A stretch of DNA of 64,000 bases from Leptotrichia wadei (GCF_007990545.2 NZ_AP019829.2:620001-684000); one strand, 5' to 3'. Shown: positions 9,672 to 19,166, numbered from the stretch's first letter. The notes: generated from the sequence alone by a model not told the origin. Numbers and translations are program-made.

Positions 9672-10193
9672 TTGGTAATGAAAAATAAAAATTTATTTTT
9701 AAAAATAGTATTATTTATGCTTGTAATAGCATTTGGAATAGTATCTTGCGATCTTTTGGCGAATAAAACGTTGAGAGTGCCTGATTCTATGATTACAAAA
9801 GAATTAAATAAAAAGTTTCCGATTGAAAAGAATTTCTTGTTGGGAAAAGTTGGGCTCAAAAGTCCTGTAATTAGTTTTGCAGGAGATAGACTTTATTTTT
9901 CAGCTGAGTATGATGTTTCACTTTTGGCAGGAAAAGCGAAAGGTTCGATATTTTTAAACAGTCAAGTAAAATTTGATCCAAAAACAAATAAATTGTATCT
10001 GGTAGATTTAGACGTTACTAAAATTACTGATGAAAAAGGTAATAAAATAGATGATTCAGTCATGGCAAAATCACTGAAGGCGCTTGTTTCAAATTACTTG
10101 GAAACTAATGAGGTTTATACTTATGATGATGACAAAAAAGTTAAAGTAAAAAATATGTTTATAAAAGATGGAAAACTATTTGTTCAAACTTAA
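9672..10193 (+). CDS. DUF1439 (YceB-like) lipoprotein
   Basis: A protein of about 173 residues with a basic N-terminus, a hydrophobic stretch and a lipobox ending in Ile-Val-Ser-Cys, so it is probably a lipid-anchored envelope protein. The mature part (LRVPDSMITKELNKKFP, then a lipid-binding-like beta-rich region) fits DUF1439/YceB. The first ATG at 9666 is one base after the GGAG (9661-9664) and too close; TTG at 9672 has a spacing of seven and ATG at 9678 one of thirteen, so I favour 9672. Function unknown. A terminator follows directly. Confidence 0.72.
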   Translation: MVMKNKNLFLKIVLFMLVIAFGIVSCDLLANKTLRVPDSMITKELNKKFPIEKNFLLGKVGLKSPVISFAGDRLYFSAEYDVSLLAGKAKGSIFLNSQVKFDPKTNKLYLVDLDVTKITDEKGNKIDDSVMAKSLKALVSNYLETNEVYTYDDDKKVKVKNMFIKDGKLFVQT

Positions 10194-10210
10194 TAAAATA
10201 TTTTAAATTA

Positions 10211-10240
10211 CGGCAAAATTTCGGTTTTGCTGTTTTTTTT
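10211..10240 (+). terminator. Intrinsic terminator after the DUF1439 lipoprotein gene
   Basis: GCAAAA (10213-10218) pairs with TTTTGC (10225-10230) around a six-base loop, followed by TG and eight T. Confidence 0.75.
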
Positions 10241-10316
10241 GTTGAAAAAATGAAAATTCTTTGGTAAGATAATATTTAGTGTGAATTGAGAATATTTTTT
10301 GAAAGGAAAGTAAAAG

Positions 10317-13300
10317 TTGGAAGGAATATTTGACAGATTGAGAAAATTAACTGCTTTGTCTATTGTGAATAGGGGAGTTGAGTATTTTAATAAGCAAAAA
10401 GTAAAATTAATGTTGTTTATGAAAAAAGATGATAAAATAGTGGTAGAATCACAAGTTGATGGAAATTATAGAAATGCCTACAATGTTAATATAACTTATT
10501 TTTATGAAGATGGAAAGCCAGATAATAGAATTATATATGGTTGTGACTGTCCTAACTTTAAAGATACAAAAAAGCCTTGCAAGCATATTATTGCAACTGG
10601 GATGGCTGCAGATGTTGAAGTTAAGGCTGGAAATATTTATTTTAAGGAAAATAGAGAATTTAAAAGAGAAAAAGAAGATAAAAATAGCAGTAATCGTATA
10701 AAAATTTCAGAAAATGAAGTGTATGATGAAATTCTTAGAGAAGCTGAAAAGATTTTAGGAAAAAAAGAAGAAAATACTTATGAGAAGATTGAAGAAAAAG
10801 AAATTAAAGAGTTTAGGGAAAAGCTGGAAAAATTAAAAAAAAGAATTGATAAAACTAAGATTCCAGATTCAGAAAAAAACGAGTATAAGCTGGCACTTGA
10901 AATAGAGCAGTTATCATCTACATTATCAACATTGAGAGTAAAGGCAGGAGAAAAAAGTTTAAATTATATAAAGGAGTTAGAATATTTTATTTATTCAGTA
11001 GAAAATGAGCAGTTTTATGAAATTACTCAAAAAAATATTTATAATCCAAATTTGCATTATTTTAATGAAATAGATAAAAAAGTGATAAAAAACCTTGGCA
11101 ACTATTTTAAGAAAAAAAATGAATTTGGAATGAATTTTAATAATAATAGTTATTATTATTATGGAAAGCCACAAGGTGAAATAATGAATCCAATGCTGGC
11201 AGAACAGATATTTTCAGCCATAGAAAATAAAAAGACAATAAGATCTGGCAGTAAGACAATTTATGTGACTGGAGAATACGAGCCAATATTTGCATTTCAA
11301 GAAGATAAGAATGGAAATAAAAAAATAATTATAAGAAACTTTACAGTTTTATCATCAACAAGTCGTTATTTTACCTTAAAAAATGGTGTGTCAAATATTG
11401 AAAAATTTCATAAAATGAGTGATGCAGAGTGGGAAATAATGAATACTCTTACAGATGGAACTAGAAAGGGGACAGAATATCTGAATGAAATATCAGGAAA
11501 GCTGTTTGATGAAATAAAAGAAGTTCTTTCAAAATACGAAATTCCAATTGCTAAGGTTACAGAAAAGTACGGAGCAGTAAATATTTTTGTAGAGGAAGGC
11601 AATGGAAAAAATAAACTTCAAGTAACGATTTCCTGCATTGAGGAAAGTATTAGGACAGATGACGAATATTTTATTCCTAAAAAAAATAAAAAACTTCAAA
11701 GGGAAATTTCTGAAGATTTTCAAAAATATGCAAGTGCTCAGATTATTGATTTAGAGTATAAAATTTATATTGGGTTTAGAGAAAAGCAGTTAAAATCAGA
11801 TGACATTGTACTAGTGATTGATAGAAATGAATTTTCAGCAATGGCTGATATTATTGATGAAAAATATTCAGAAAAAGTGAATATTAATGTAAGTGATAAA
11901 ATAAAAAAAGTTCGTAAAATTGGCGTGGATATTAATATAAGATCTGTAGGAAATGAACTTTTTAGTGTAAATTTCAATATTGAGGGAATTGATGAGAAGG
12001 ATGTTGAAACAGTTCTGGAATCAGTAAGAAATGAAGAGAAATTTGTGACATTGTCAAGCGGTGAACTTGTGAAAATTGCCAATAGGAGCACTGAAGAAAT
12101 GGTTGGAATCGTTGATGCAATGAACGATTTGAAAATTGGTGAAAATAAAATTTCTAAAATAAAGGCATTGCAGCTGGCACAGGTTTCTAGCAGTATTAAC
12201 AAGGAATTGAATGAAATTGAAGAATTTAAGCAGCTTTTTCAGAAAATAAAAAAACGTGAAAATAAAGAGCCTTCAAATATAAAGGTAAAATTATTTCCAT
12301 ATCAGCAAATTGGGTTTAATTGGCTTAAAAATATGTATGATATTGGATTTGGTGGAATTTTGGCAGATGATATGGGACTTGGGAAAACTTTGCAGGCGAT
12401 TTCGCTTATTTCGGAAATTCAGTTAGAAAATGAAGATTTGCTTGGGATAATTATTGTTCCGACTTCGCTTTTACATAACTGGAAGGAGGAGTTTTATAAA
12501 TTTTCGGATATAAAGCCGATTCTTGTAGAAGGAAATGCTGAAACAAGGAAAGAATTAATTGAAAAAACTGAAAGAGGAATTTTGATAACGACTTATCAAA
12601 CTTTTAGAAATGATGTGAAAAATTATAACAATAAGAAATTTGATGTGGCAATATTGGATGAAGCGCAAAATATAAAAAATGTATCTTCTCTTGTAAAAAA
12701 AGCGACAAGTAAGTTAAAAAGCACTGTAAACTTTGCTTTGACAGGAACTCCAATTGAAAACAGCATTATGGAACTTTGGTCGATTTTTGACTTTATTTTG
12801 CCTGGTTATCTTGATAACATAACAAAATTTAGAAAAAAATATAAAAATTCATTAAATAATCCAGATTCAAAAAAAATATTTAATTTGAAAAATATAGTTT
12901 CTCCATTTATTCTGCGAAGAACAAAAGATGAAGTGCTAACAGAATTGCCTGAAAAAGTTGAAAATAATATGATTGTAGAATTGAGCAAAGAGCAGAAAAA
13001 GCTGTATATGGCTTATGTTAAAAGGGCGAAGAAGGAGCTTAGGGGATTTGACAAGGAGGAAAATAACAACCTAAAAGTTCTGGCAATTTTGACAAAATTA
13101 CGGCAAATTTGCAATTCTCCACAATTATTTGATGAGAATTATACTGGTGAAGTTGCTAAAATTGAATTATTGAGGGAAATGATACCAGATATTTTAGAAA
13201 ATGGTCATAGAATGATTATTTTTTCACAATTTTTAGGAACATTGGAAGAAATAAAGGAAGAATTGGAAAAAGAAAAAGTAGAATATTTTTACATTGATGG

Positions 13301-13691
13301 AAGTGTAAAGTCCAAAGAAAGAATGGAAATTTCTAAAAAATTCAATTCAGGCGAAGGGCAAGTTGTCTTAATTTCCCTGAAGGCTGGCGGAACAGGATTA
13401 AATCTAGTTGGAGCAGATGTTGTAATTCACTATGATCCGTGGTGGAATTTTGCTGTGGAAAATCAGGCGAGCGATAGAGCCCACAGAATTGGTCAGAAAA
13501 GGAGTGTTCAAGTTATTAAGCTTATAACTGAAGGAACAATTGAGGAAAAAATAATAAAAATTCAGGAGAATAAGCGGGCTTTGAGTGAAAATATTTTAGG
13601 TAAAAATAATGGAAATAATAATAAGGATTCAAAAGAGATTTTTGAAATGGATGAGAAGGAATTGATGGAGCTTTTGAGTTTTGAGAAATAA
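10317..13691 (+). CDS. SWIM zinc-finger SNF2-family helicase-like ATPase
   Basis: An 1124-residue protein. The N-terminal SWIM zinc finger is intact: C76-x-C78-x9-C88-x-H90. A long charged middle part (about 130-650) follows, then a SNF2 ATPase: motif I ILADDMGLGKT near residue 680, the DEAQ box ILDEAQ near 780, LTGTPIEN, a helicase C domain with SLKAGGTGLNL and the motif VI region HRIGQ. Bacterial proteins of this type are DNA-dependent translocases linked to RNA polymerase recycling or nucleoprotein remodelling; the exact role is unknown. The start is TTG at 10317, six bases after GAAAGGAAAG. It stands alone between a terminator and the SRP RNA promoter. Confidence 0.9.
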   Translation: MEGIFDRLRKLTALSIVNRGVEYFNKQKVKLMLFMKKDDKIVVESQVDGNYRNAYNVNITYFYEDGKPDNRIIYGCDCPNFKDTKKPCKHIIATGMAADVEVKAGNIYFKENREFKREKEDKNSSNRIKISENEVYDEILREAEKILGKKEENTYEKIEEKEIKEFREKLEKLKKRIDKTKIPDSEKNEYKLALEIEQLSSTLSTLRVKAGEKSLNYIKELEYFIYSVENEQFYEITQKNIYNPNLHYFNEIDKKVIKNLGNYFKKKNEFGMNFNNNSYYYYGKPQGEIMNPMLAEQIFSAIENKKTIRSGSKTIYVTGEYEPIFAFQEDKNGNKKIIIRNFTVLSSTSRYFTLKNGVSNIEKFHKMSDAEWEIMNTLTDGTRKGTEYLNEISGKLFDEIKEVLSKYEIPIAKVTEKYGAVNIFVEEGNGKNKLQVTISCIEESIRTDDEYFIPKKNKKLQREISEDFQKYASAQIIDLEYKIYIGFREKQLKSDDIVLVIDRNEFSAMADIIDEKYSEKVNINVSDKIKKVRKIGVDINIRSVGNELFSVNFNIEGIDEKDVETVLESVRNEEKFVTLSSGELVKIANRSTEEMVGIVDAMNDLKIGENKISKIKALQLAQVSSSINKELNEIEEFKQLFQKIKKRENKEPSNIKVKLFPYQQIGFNWLKNMYDIGFGGILADDMGLGKTLQAISLISEIQLENEDLLGIIIVPTSLLHNWKEEFYKFSDIKPILVEGNAETRKELIEKTERGILITTYQTFRNDVKNYNNKKFDVAILDEAQNIKNVSSLVKKATSKLKSTVNFALTGTPIENSIMELWSIFDFILPGYLDNITKFRKKYKNSLNNPDSKKIFNLKNIVSPFILRRTKDEVLTELPEKVENNMIVELSKEQKKLYMAYVKRAKKELRGFDKEENNNLKVLAILTKLRQICNSPQLFDENYTGEVAKIELLREMIPDILENGHRMIIFSQFLGTLEEIKEELEKEKVEYFYIDGSVKSKERMEISKKFNSGEGQVVLISLKAGGTGLNLVGADVVIHYDPWWNFAVENQASDRAHRIGQKRSVQVIKLITEGTIEEKIIKIQENKRALSENILGKNNGNNNKDSKEIFEMDEKELMELLSFEK

Positions 13692-13786
13692 TTTATTTAA
13701 TAAAAAATTTAAATTTTTCGCAGATATTACAGAAGGCATTAAAACAGGAAGTGTACATAAAATAAAAAAAATAATTTTTTATAATG

Positions 13787-13815
13787 TTGACAATTTTGAA
13801 AAAAAGTGATATACT
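13787..13815 (+). promoter_or_regulatory. Consensus sigma-70 promoter of the SRP RNA gene
   Basis: TTGACA (13787-13792) and TATACT (13810-13815) are separated by exactly 17 bases. The predicted start of transcription, about 13821, coincides with the 5' end of the SRP RNA deduced from its terminal helix. Confidence 0.82.
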
Positions 13816-13820
13816 AACTA

Positions 13821-14092
13821 AGTCATACTAGCCGGGGAGTTAGCGGTGCCCTGTATCTACAACCCGCTTTAGTAGAGGTGATGTCAAATTTGAGGGAAGT
13901 TTTAGTGTCAACGTCTTATTTCAAAAGTGTTGAGAAAATAGTCCTATATTGTAGAGAGTTAGCGAAATGTGTCAGGTCGGGAACGAAGCAGCACTAAGTT
14001 GATTTCTTTAGGTTTATAGGGTAGCTGTTTTTGAGCTTTTGACTTAAGAAACGGATGGTAGAACGTTTTCGAGAGTTTGATGTATGACTTTT
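13821..14092 (+). ncRNA. ffs: Large bacterial signal recognition particle RNA (Alu plus S domain)
   Basis: The S-domain apex GTCAGGTCGGGAACGAAGCAGC begins at 13971, matching the universal SRP RNA apical hairpin. The 5' part (CTAGCCGGGGAG, TAGCGGTGCCCTGTA) matches the Alu domain of the long, roughly 270-nt type known from Bacillus and clostridia. The ends pair: AGTCATAC (13821-13828) with GTATGACT (14082-14089), followed by a T-rich run. The RNA assembles with Ffh for cotranslational membrane targeting. In the apex the tetraloop GGAA is closed by G-C where most species have C-G. The downstream ORF must therefore start after 14092. Confidence 0.9.
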
Positions 14093-14170
14093 TATTTTTA
14101 TTTGAGTAATTATTTTAAAATCTTAAACTTGTTTATTTTGATTTCTTTAGCTATGAATGGAGGTTTCACA

Positions 14171-15418
14171 ATGAAAGTAGTGGAATGGGATAGAAAAGAG
14201 AATATTAATAAAATTTTAATAGATATATTGGAGATAGATCCGAAATTTTCTTTTGATAAGGAAAAGGAGGATATATATTTTTTATATAATGAAGAAGATT
14301 TATATGGTTATGCAGTTCTTTCTTTAAATGATATTGCAGAACTGAAAAAAATATTTATTTTACCGAAATTGAGAAATAATGGATATGGGACGTTTTTTTT
14401 GAAACATATAATTAATTGGCTTACAAATAAAAATTTTGGTTCACTAATTATAACTAATCATAAAAAAATGAATAATTTTCTTGAAAAACATCGGTTTATA
14501 AGAACACAAGACGGATATATATTGAATAATTTGAGAGAAAGAAAAAAGCAGGAAGAAAATATGCTTTTTATTTCAAAATTTGCAATTTGTGTAAATATTA
14601 TTTTAGCTTTTTTAAAGATTGTGGCTGGAAAGATTTTTTTCAGCATGTCGCTACTTTCAGACGGATTAAATTCACTTTCAGATCTGATTACGAATGTGTT
14701 GGTTATTGTGGGATTAAAAGTTGGAAGTAATCCTGAAGATAAGGAACATCCTTTTGGACATGGGAAGATAGAGTCAGTTTTTAGTGTGATAATAGGGACA
14801 TTTATAATGATAACGGCTTTTGAGCTGATAAAAGATAATTTTTCAAAGTTGATATCTCTTAGTAGTGAAAATAATTTAAATATTACAGTTATTCCAATAG
14901 TTGTAACGATTTTGGCAATATTAATAAAAATATTTCAGTTGTCTTTTATGAAGAAAAGAGCAAAAAAATATAATAATTCATTAATAAATTCACTGCTTGC
15001 AGATTATAACACAGATATTGTAATTTCAACTTCTGTTTTAGTAGGATTATTTTTATCAAGAATTCATCCAGTATTTGATACAATTGTAGGATTTATCGTG
15101 TCAATTTATATTATAAAAAGCGGTTATGAGCTGATAAAGGAAAATTCATTAATATTGCTGGATTCGCAAGACAATGAATTAATTGAGAAAATACGTTCTG
15201 AAATATTGCAGTTTAAGGAAATTGAAAATGCACATGACTTTAGAATGACTACTTCTGGAAAGGATATTTATGTGTTTGCAGATGTAAGGATGGATAAAAA
15301 TAAGACTATTGAAGAGGCACATGAAGTTACAAATAGGATTTCAAAAAAAATTAAGCATAAATATAAAAATATAAAGAGGGTATTAATTCATATTGAGCCT
15401 GTTTATGAAGATGATTAA
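14171..15418 (+). CDS. GNAT-domain/cation diffusion facilitator fusion, probable Mn(II) or related metal exporter
   Basis: A 415-residue protein in two parts. Residues 1-120 resemble a GNAT acetyltransferase, with motif A as R68-x-x-G71-x-G73 after a beta-strand IFILP. Residues about 130-415 are a CDF transporter with six hydrophobic helices, the HPFGHGKIE loop and a cytoplasmic C-terminal domain. Metal-site residues are N167-x3-D171 in helix 2 and D278-x3-D282 in helix 5; such Asn/Asp-only sets are reported for Mn(II) CDFs, while zinc CDFs carry His. The ORF is open back to 14084, but that stretch is SRP RNA; ATG 14171 has a GGAGG site at 14159-14163. Metal and acetyl substrate are inferred. 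Confidence 0.85.
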   Translation: MKVVEWDRKENINKILIDILEIDPKFSFDKEKEDIYFLYNEEDLYGYAVLSLNDIAELKKIFILPKLRNNGYGTFFLKHIINWLTNKNFGSLIITNHKKMNNFLEKHRFIRTQDGYILNNLRERKKQEENMLFISKFAICVNIILAFLKIVAGKIFFSMSLLSDGLNSLSDLITNVLVIVGLKVGSNPEDKEHPFGHGKIESVFSVIIGTFIMITAFELIKDNFSKLISLSSENNLNITVIPIVVTILAILIKIFQLSFMKKRAKKYNNSLINSLLADYNTDIVISTSVLVGLFLSRIHPVFDTIVGFIVSIYIIKSGYELIKENSLILLDSQDNELIEKIRSEILQFKEIENAHDFRMTTSGKDIYVFADVRMDKNKTIEEAHEVTNRISKKIKHKYKNIKRVLIHIEPVYEDD

Positions 15419-15506
15419 GTTTGTTGGAATAAAAAAACTGTACTTATCGTATTTTTAGACTTTTACAAATGACTATAATATAAAAATATAAAGGAGATAT
15501 AGTAAA

Positions 15507-16763
15507 ATGATAGAAAAAATAAAACATGAGAAATATAAAATTTTAAAACGAAATATTATTGAAGATTCTGATTTTACAAAGGAAACGATGTTTATTCTTA
15601 TTTGTGCAATGATTATTGCTTCGATAGGTTTAAATACAAATTCTGTTGCTGTAATTATTGGAGCTATGCTGATTTCACCATTAATGTCACCAATTCAATC
15701 AATAGGATTGGGACTGTCAAATGGAAATTTAAAAAGAGTCTATGTGTCGCTTTTTAGGCTGGGAATTTTTATATTAATAAGTGTGATAAGTTCCACTTTT
15801 TATTTTTTAGTAAGCCCTATAAATGAAGCGACTCCGCAAATATTAGCTCGAACTTCTCCAACTTTATGGGATGTATTAATTGCAATTTTTGGTGGAATTG
15901 CAGGAGTAATTGGAAAAGCGGAGGAAGATGGCGGAAATGTTGTTCCTGGAGTAGCAATTGCAACTGCATTAATGCCGCCTTTATGTGTAGTAGGATTTGG
16001 AATTGCTCATGGGAATCCCAAAATTTTTCTTGGAGCAGGATATTTATTTATAATAAATGTATTTTTTATAATGATGGCAACATTAGTTGGTTTGATAATA
16101 TATTCTGGAAATATTTTTGAAGCAGGACATAAAATTTCAATAAAAAAGCAAATAATATTTTATATAGGAAGTTTAATTGTAATTGTTCCAAGTATATATA
16201 CAGCGGCAACTTTGGTTCAGGATACAGCAACTGAAAATTCATTAAAAAAATTTATTTCAAAGGAATTAAATAATCATTATGTTTTTGATAATTCTGTTAA
16301 TAAAAAAGATAAAACTGTTACTTTAAAAATTGTAGGAGAGGCTTTTAAAAAACAGGATATTGAAAAATTAGAAAAAAAACTGGAAAAATATAAATTGAAA
16401 AACTACAAATTAAAAATACAGCAGTTATCAAATGAAAAATATTTGACAGCACAGGACTTATCAAAATATTTAAATGAAGAAAAAACAAAAGAAAATACAG
16501 AAAGCATTGCATTACCAAGTAAAAATGAAGATCAGGCAATTTTGGAAAGTGATTTAAAAACTGTTGAAAACGTTTTGTATAAAAATTTTTCAAATAGCAT
16601 TAGTGGAGTTAAAATTGGGAAACTGATAGATGCAAATAATAATGAAAACTTTGTTGTTTTAGTTATTGGAAATGAAACAATGACAGATGAAATCGCTGAA
16701 AAAATAAAAAATCTTGAGTTTAATACTGAGAAAAATTATAAAATTATTATTGAAAAAAATTAA
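15507..16763 (+). CDS. DUF389 (TIGR00341-like) membrane protein
   Basis: A 418-residue protein with five to seven hydrophobic helices in residues 20-245, including the family-typical segments ASIGLNTNSVAVIIGAMLIS and NVVPGVAIATALMPP, followed by a charged C-terminal soluble domain of about 170 residues with long helices. DUF389 proteins are widespread, probably transport-related membrane proteins of unproven function. A strong AAGGAGATAT site precedes the ATG. It lies 88 bases after the CDF gene and may be cotranscribed. Confidence 0.85.
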   Translation: MIEKIKHEKYKILKRNIIEDSDFTKETMFILICAMIIASIGLNTNSVAVIIGAMLISPLMSPIQSIGLGLSNGNLKRVYVSLFRLGIFILISVISSTFYFLVSPINEATPQILARTSPTLWDVLIAIFGGIAGVIGKAEEDGGNVVPGVAIATALMPPLCVVGFGIAHGNPKIFLGAGYLFIINVFFIMMATLVGLIIYSGNIFEAGHKISIKKQIIFYIGSLIVIVPSIYTAATLVQDTATENSLKKFISKELNNHYVFDNSVNKKDKTVTLKIVGEAFKKQDIEKLEKKLEKYKLKNYKLKIQQLSNEKYLTAQDLSKYLNEEKTKENTESIALPSKNEDQAILESDLKTVENVLYKNFSNSISGVKIGKLIDANNNENFVVLVIGNETMTDEIAEKIKNLEFNTEKNYKIIIEKN

Positions 16764-16798
16764 GTGGCTATGAAAGTAAAAGAGGTAAAAATTGACTA

Positions 16799-16900
16799 AC
16801 AGTAGTATTTGTAGTTATAAGCATCGGAATTTCTTCTCTCAAAGAGTGGAAAAAAACAAGAAATTTAAACAATAGACCTGTTTGGCAACTATATGTATTT
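16799..16900 (+). repeat. Mobile-element-like debris between the DUF389 gene and rpmF
   Basis: The 16764-17146 gap has no gene. AGTATTTGTAGT at 16804-16815 followed by a short-hairpin region resembles the start of the block at 21902. CTGTTTGGCAACT at 16878-16890 recurs exactly at 30695-30707, with similar bases after it. These look like remnants of small dispersed elements; no transposase frame is present. Confidence 0.4.
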
Positions 16901-17017
16901 AGAATTTAATAAAATAAAAATAATTTTTTTGTAACATAAATTGCATAATAAAATGTAGTAAGATCTGCCAAAATAGTAAAAAGTTTTATGAATAAATGTA
17001 AAAAATAGATTAAAGCC

Positions 17018-17046
17018 TTGACAAATGGCTTTAGATTTATTATAAT
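17018..17046 (+). promoter_or_regulatory. Consensus sigma-70 promoter of rpmF
   Basis: TTGACA (17018-17023), 17-base spacer, TATAAT (17041-17046). Transcription would begin near 17053, leaving a leader of about 95 nt before rpmF. Confidence 0.8.
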
Positions 17047-17146
17047 AGTTTGTATAAGTGTAAAAAATTATGATTTTCTATAATTGTTTTTACAATATTA
17101 AATTAAAATATTAAAGATATAAAAATTAGAAAGGAGTCGATAAATA

Positions 17147-17335
17147 ATGGCAGTACCTAAGAAAAGAACCTCTAAAGCGAAAAGAAATATGAGAAGATCA
17201 CACGATTCAATCAAAGCTCCAAACATCGTCGTAGAAGCTGATGGATCAATAAGAAGACCACACAGATTAAACTTGGAAACAGGAGTTTACAGAGGTAGAC
17301 AAGTAATAGCTAATGAAGCTACGGAAGCCGAATAG
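17147..17335 (+). CDS. rpmF: 50S ribosomal protein bL32
   Basis: The 62-residue protein starts AVPKKRTSKAKRNMRRSH after Met, the L32 signature, and is of normal length. It is the zinc-free form: none of the four Cys of the zinc-ribbon version is present. An AGAAAGGAG site precedes ATG. It is followed by its own terminator, then fabH; in many bacteria L32 sits beside plsX and fabH, but plsX is not found here. Confidence 0.96.
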   Translation: MAVPKKRTSKAKRNMRRSHDSIKAPNIVVEADGSIRRPHRLNLETGVYRGRQVIANEATEAE

Positions 17336-17341
17336 TTTTTC

Positions 17342-17371
17342 AAAGCAGGATTTATGTCTTGCTTTTTTTTT
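17342..17371 (+). terminator. Intrinsic terminator after rpmF
   Basis: AAAGCAGGA (17342-17350) pairs with TCTTGCTTT (17357-17365), one G-T wobble, with a run of nine T in total. Confidence 0.8.
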
Positions 17372-17527
17372 AACTTTTTTAGTTTGATAATTTTGGTGTT
17401 TTGCAGTTGTATTTTTAAGTTTTTTGTGATAGACTTTAGTAGAATAATTTTAAATTTGAAAAGTGTAAAATTATGCAAAAGAAAAGAAATATAAATGGGA
17501 AAAATAAAAATAAATCTGAGGTGAGAT

Positions 17528-18505
17528 ATGAAAGTTGGGATTTTAGGAACAGGATCTTATGTGCCTGAAAAGATAATGACAAATGATGATTTGGCAGGGA
17601 TTGTGGATACAAATGATGAATGGATAACAGTTAGAACTGGTATCAAGGAAAGAAGAATTGCAGATGAAAATGAAGCTACATCTGATTTGGCATTTAGGGC
17701 AGCAGAAAAGGCGATTGAAGATGCAGGAATAGATAAGAATGAAATTGATTTGATCATTGTTGCAACAATGACTCCAGATTACGGAACACCGTCAACTGCG
17801 GCATTAGTTCAAGATAAATTGGGAATAAATGCTGCTGCATTTGATTTAGGTGCAGCTTGTACAGGATTTGTTTATGCCTATTCATCTGGACATAGCTTTA
17901 TTGCGGCTGGACTTTATAAAAAAGTGCTTGTTATTGGGGCAGAAACAATGTCAAGAGTAGTTGACTGGACAGATAGGGGAACTTGCATCCTATTTGGAGA
18001 TGGTGCAGGAGCTGTTGTACTTGGAGAAGTGGAAAATGGAGGATATTTGGCAAGCCATCTTGTGGCTGACGGTTCTGGAGCAAGTGAACTTTTAGTGCCT
18101 GCAGGAGGAACTAAAGAACCTATATCAAAAGAAAAGATTGAAAATAAGGATATTTATTTGAAAATGAATGGAAGAGAAATATTTAAATTTGCAGTAAGAG
18201 TATTTCCAGAAACAGTCGAAAATGTGCTAGAGCAAGCAGGAATTACTGCAGATGATATTGATTTGTTTATTCCGCATCAAGCAAATATTAGAATTATTGA
18301 GTCAATTGCAAAAAGATTTAAACAGCCGTTAGATAAATTTTTTGTAAATTTGAATAAATATGGAAATACTTCGGCGGGTTCAATTCCAATAGCACTTGAT
18401 GAAGCAATAAAGGAAGGAAAACTTAAAAAGGGAGATAAGTTTGTTGCTACTGGATTTGGTGGAGGGCTTACTTATGGTTCGATTATGGTTGAAATTTCAA
18501 AATAA
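17528..18505 (+). CDS. fabH: 3-oxoacyl-ACP synthase III
   Basis: A 325-residue KASIII that condenses acetyl-CoA with malonyl-ACP to start type II fatty acid synthesis in the cytoplasm. The catalytic triad is visible as C111 (in AACTGF), H250 (PHQAN) and N280 (KYGNTSAG). Length and motifs are normal. A GAGGTGAGAT ribosome site precedes the ATG. fabD follows after a small membrane protein gene, so the fatty acid initiation genes are kept close together. Confidence 0.97.
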   Translation: MKVGILGTGSYVPEKIMTNDDLAGIVDTNDEWITVRTGIKERRIADENEATSDLAFRAAEKAIEDAGIDKNEIDLIIVATMTPDYGTPSTAALVQDKLGINAAAFDLGAACTGFVYAYSSGHSFIAAGLYKKVLVIGAETMSRVVDWTDRGTCILFGDGAGAVVLGEVENGGYLASHLVADGSGASELLVPAGGTKEPISKEKIENKDIYLKMNGREIFKFAVRVFPETVENVLEQAGITADDIDLFIPHQANIRIIESIAKRFKQPLDKFFVNLNKYGNTSAGSIPIALDEAIKEGKLKKGDKFVATGFGGGLTYGSIMVEISK

Positions 18506-18561
18506 TAATTTATAAAAATTATTGATTTGTTATAAACATACAATTAAAAAATTGTCAAAAC

Positions 18562-18590
18562 TTGTAATTTTAAAAATTTTAGAGTATAAT
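18562..18590 (+). promoter_or_regulatory. Candidate promoter with a long untranslated leader
   Basis: TTGTAA (18562-18567), 17-base spacer, TATAAT (18585-18590). The predicted start near 18597 is about 205 nt upstream of the next gene (18804), an unusually long leader for this window. No recognised riboswitch is seen in it; the leader is very AT-rich. Confidence 0.5.
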
Positions 18591-18803
18591 GTAATAGAGA
18601 ATATTTAAAATTAAATATATTAGATTTACTCTATAAATTTAGAATTATAATAAAATATTATAAATTAAAGACATTTTGAATTTTTATCAAAATAAAAAAA
18701 TAAAATACCGAGTAATTTGTTAGTCTAAAACTATAAATAGTAACTTAAATAAAAATTTCTGTATGTAAAAAATAAAATTTTTAAATATTAAGGAGGAAAA
18801 ATT

Positions 18804-19166
18804 ATGAATTCAAAAATATTTTGGGGATTGGTAATTGTAGTTTTAAGTTTATTTAAATTTATACCTGAAGATATTATGAAGTACATTGTAAATTATCAAG
18901 TAGTTATGATTCTTGTAGGAGCTTATTTCTTAGTTAAAAAGAAAAAACATGGATGGATTTTTCTTGGTATAGGAGTATATTTGTATATTACTAGTTATGT
19001 TTGGGAAGGTTTACCATTATTCATAGTTCCATTGATTTTTGGACTAGCTGTTATTGGACTCGGTATAAAAGAAACTGTTGATAAAGAAAAATTAACTAAA
19101 TTTAGTAATAAAAATACTAAAGAGTCAAAAGAAGAAGTAGTTGATGCTGAAGAAATAAAAAAATAG
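18804..19166 (+). CDS. Small four-helix membrane protein, LiaI/LiaF-like (DUF5668) N-region
   Basis: A 120-residue protein with four hydrophobic segments (about residues 4-18, 28-44, 49-66 and 69-88) and a charged, Lys/Glu-rich C-terminal tail of 30 residues. The spacing and the Lys-rich turn after helix 2 resemble the transmembrane part shared by LiaI and LiaF envelope stress proteins; the LiaF C-terminal domain is absent. AAGGAGGAAAAATT precedes ATG. It lies between fabH and fabD with its own candidate promoter. Function unknown. Confidence 0.68.
   Translation: MNSKIFWGLVIVVLSLFKFIPEDIMKYIVNYQVVMILVGAYFLVKKKKHGWIFLGIGVYLYITSYVWEGLPLFIVPLIFGLAVIGLGIKETVDKEKLTKFSNKNTKESKEEVVDAEEIKK

Noticed and set aside
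14084-14170. N-terminal extension of the GNAT-CDF protein to ATG 14084
   Set aside because: It overlaps the 3' end of the SRP RNA, and ATG 14171 has a proper GGAGG site.
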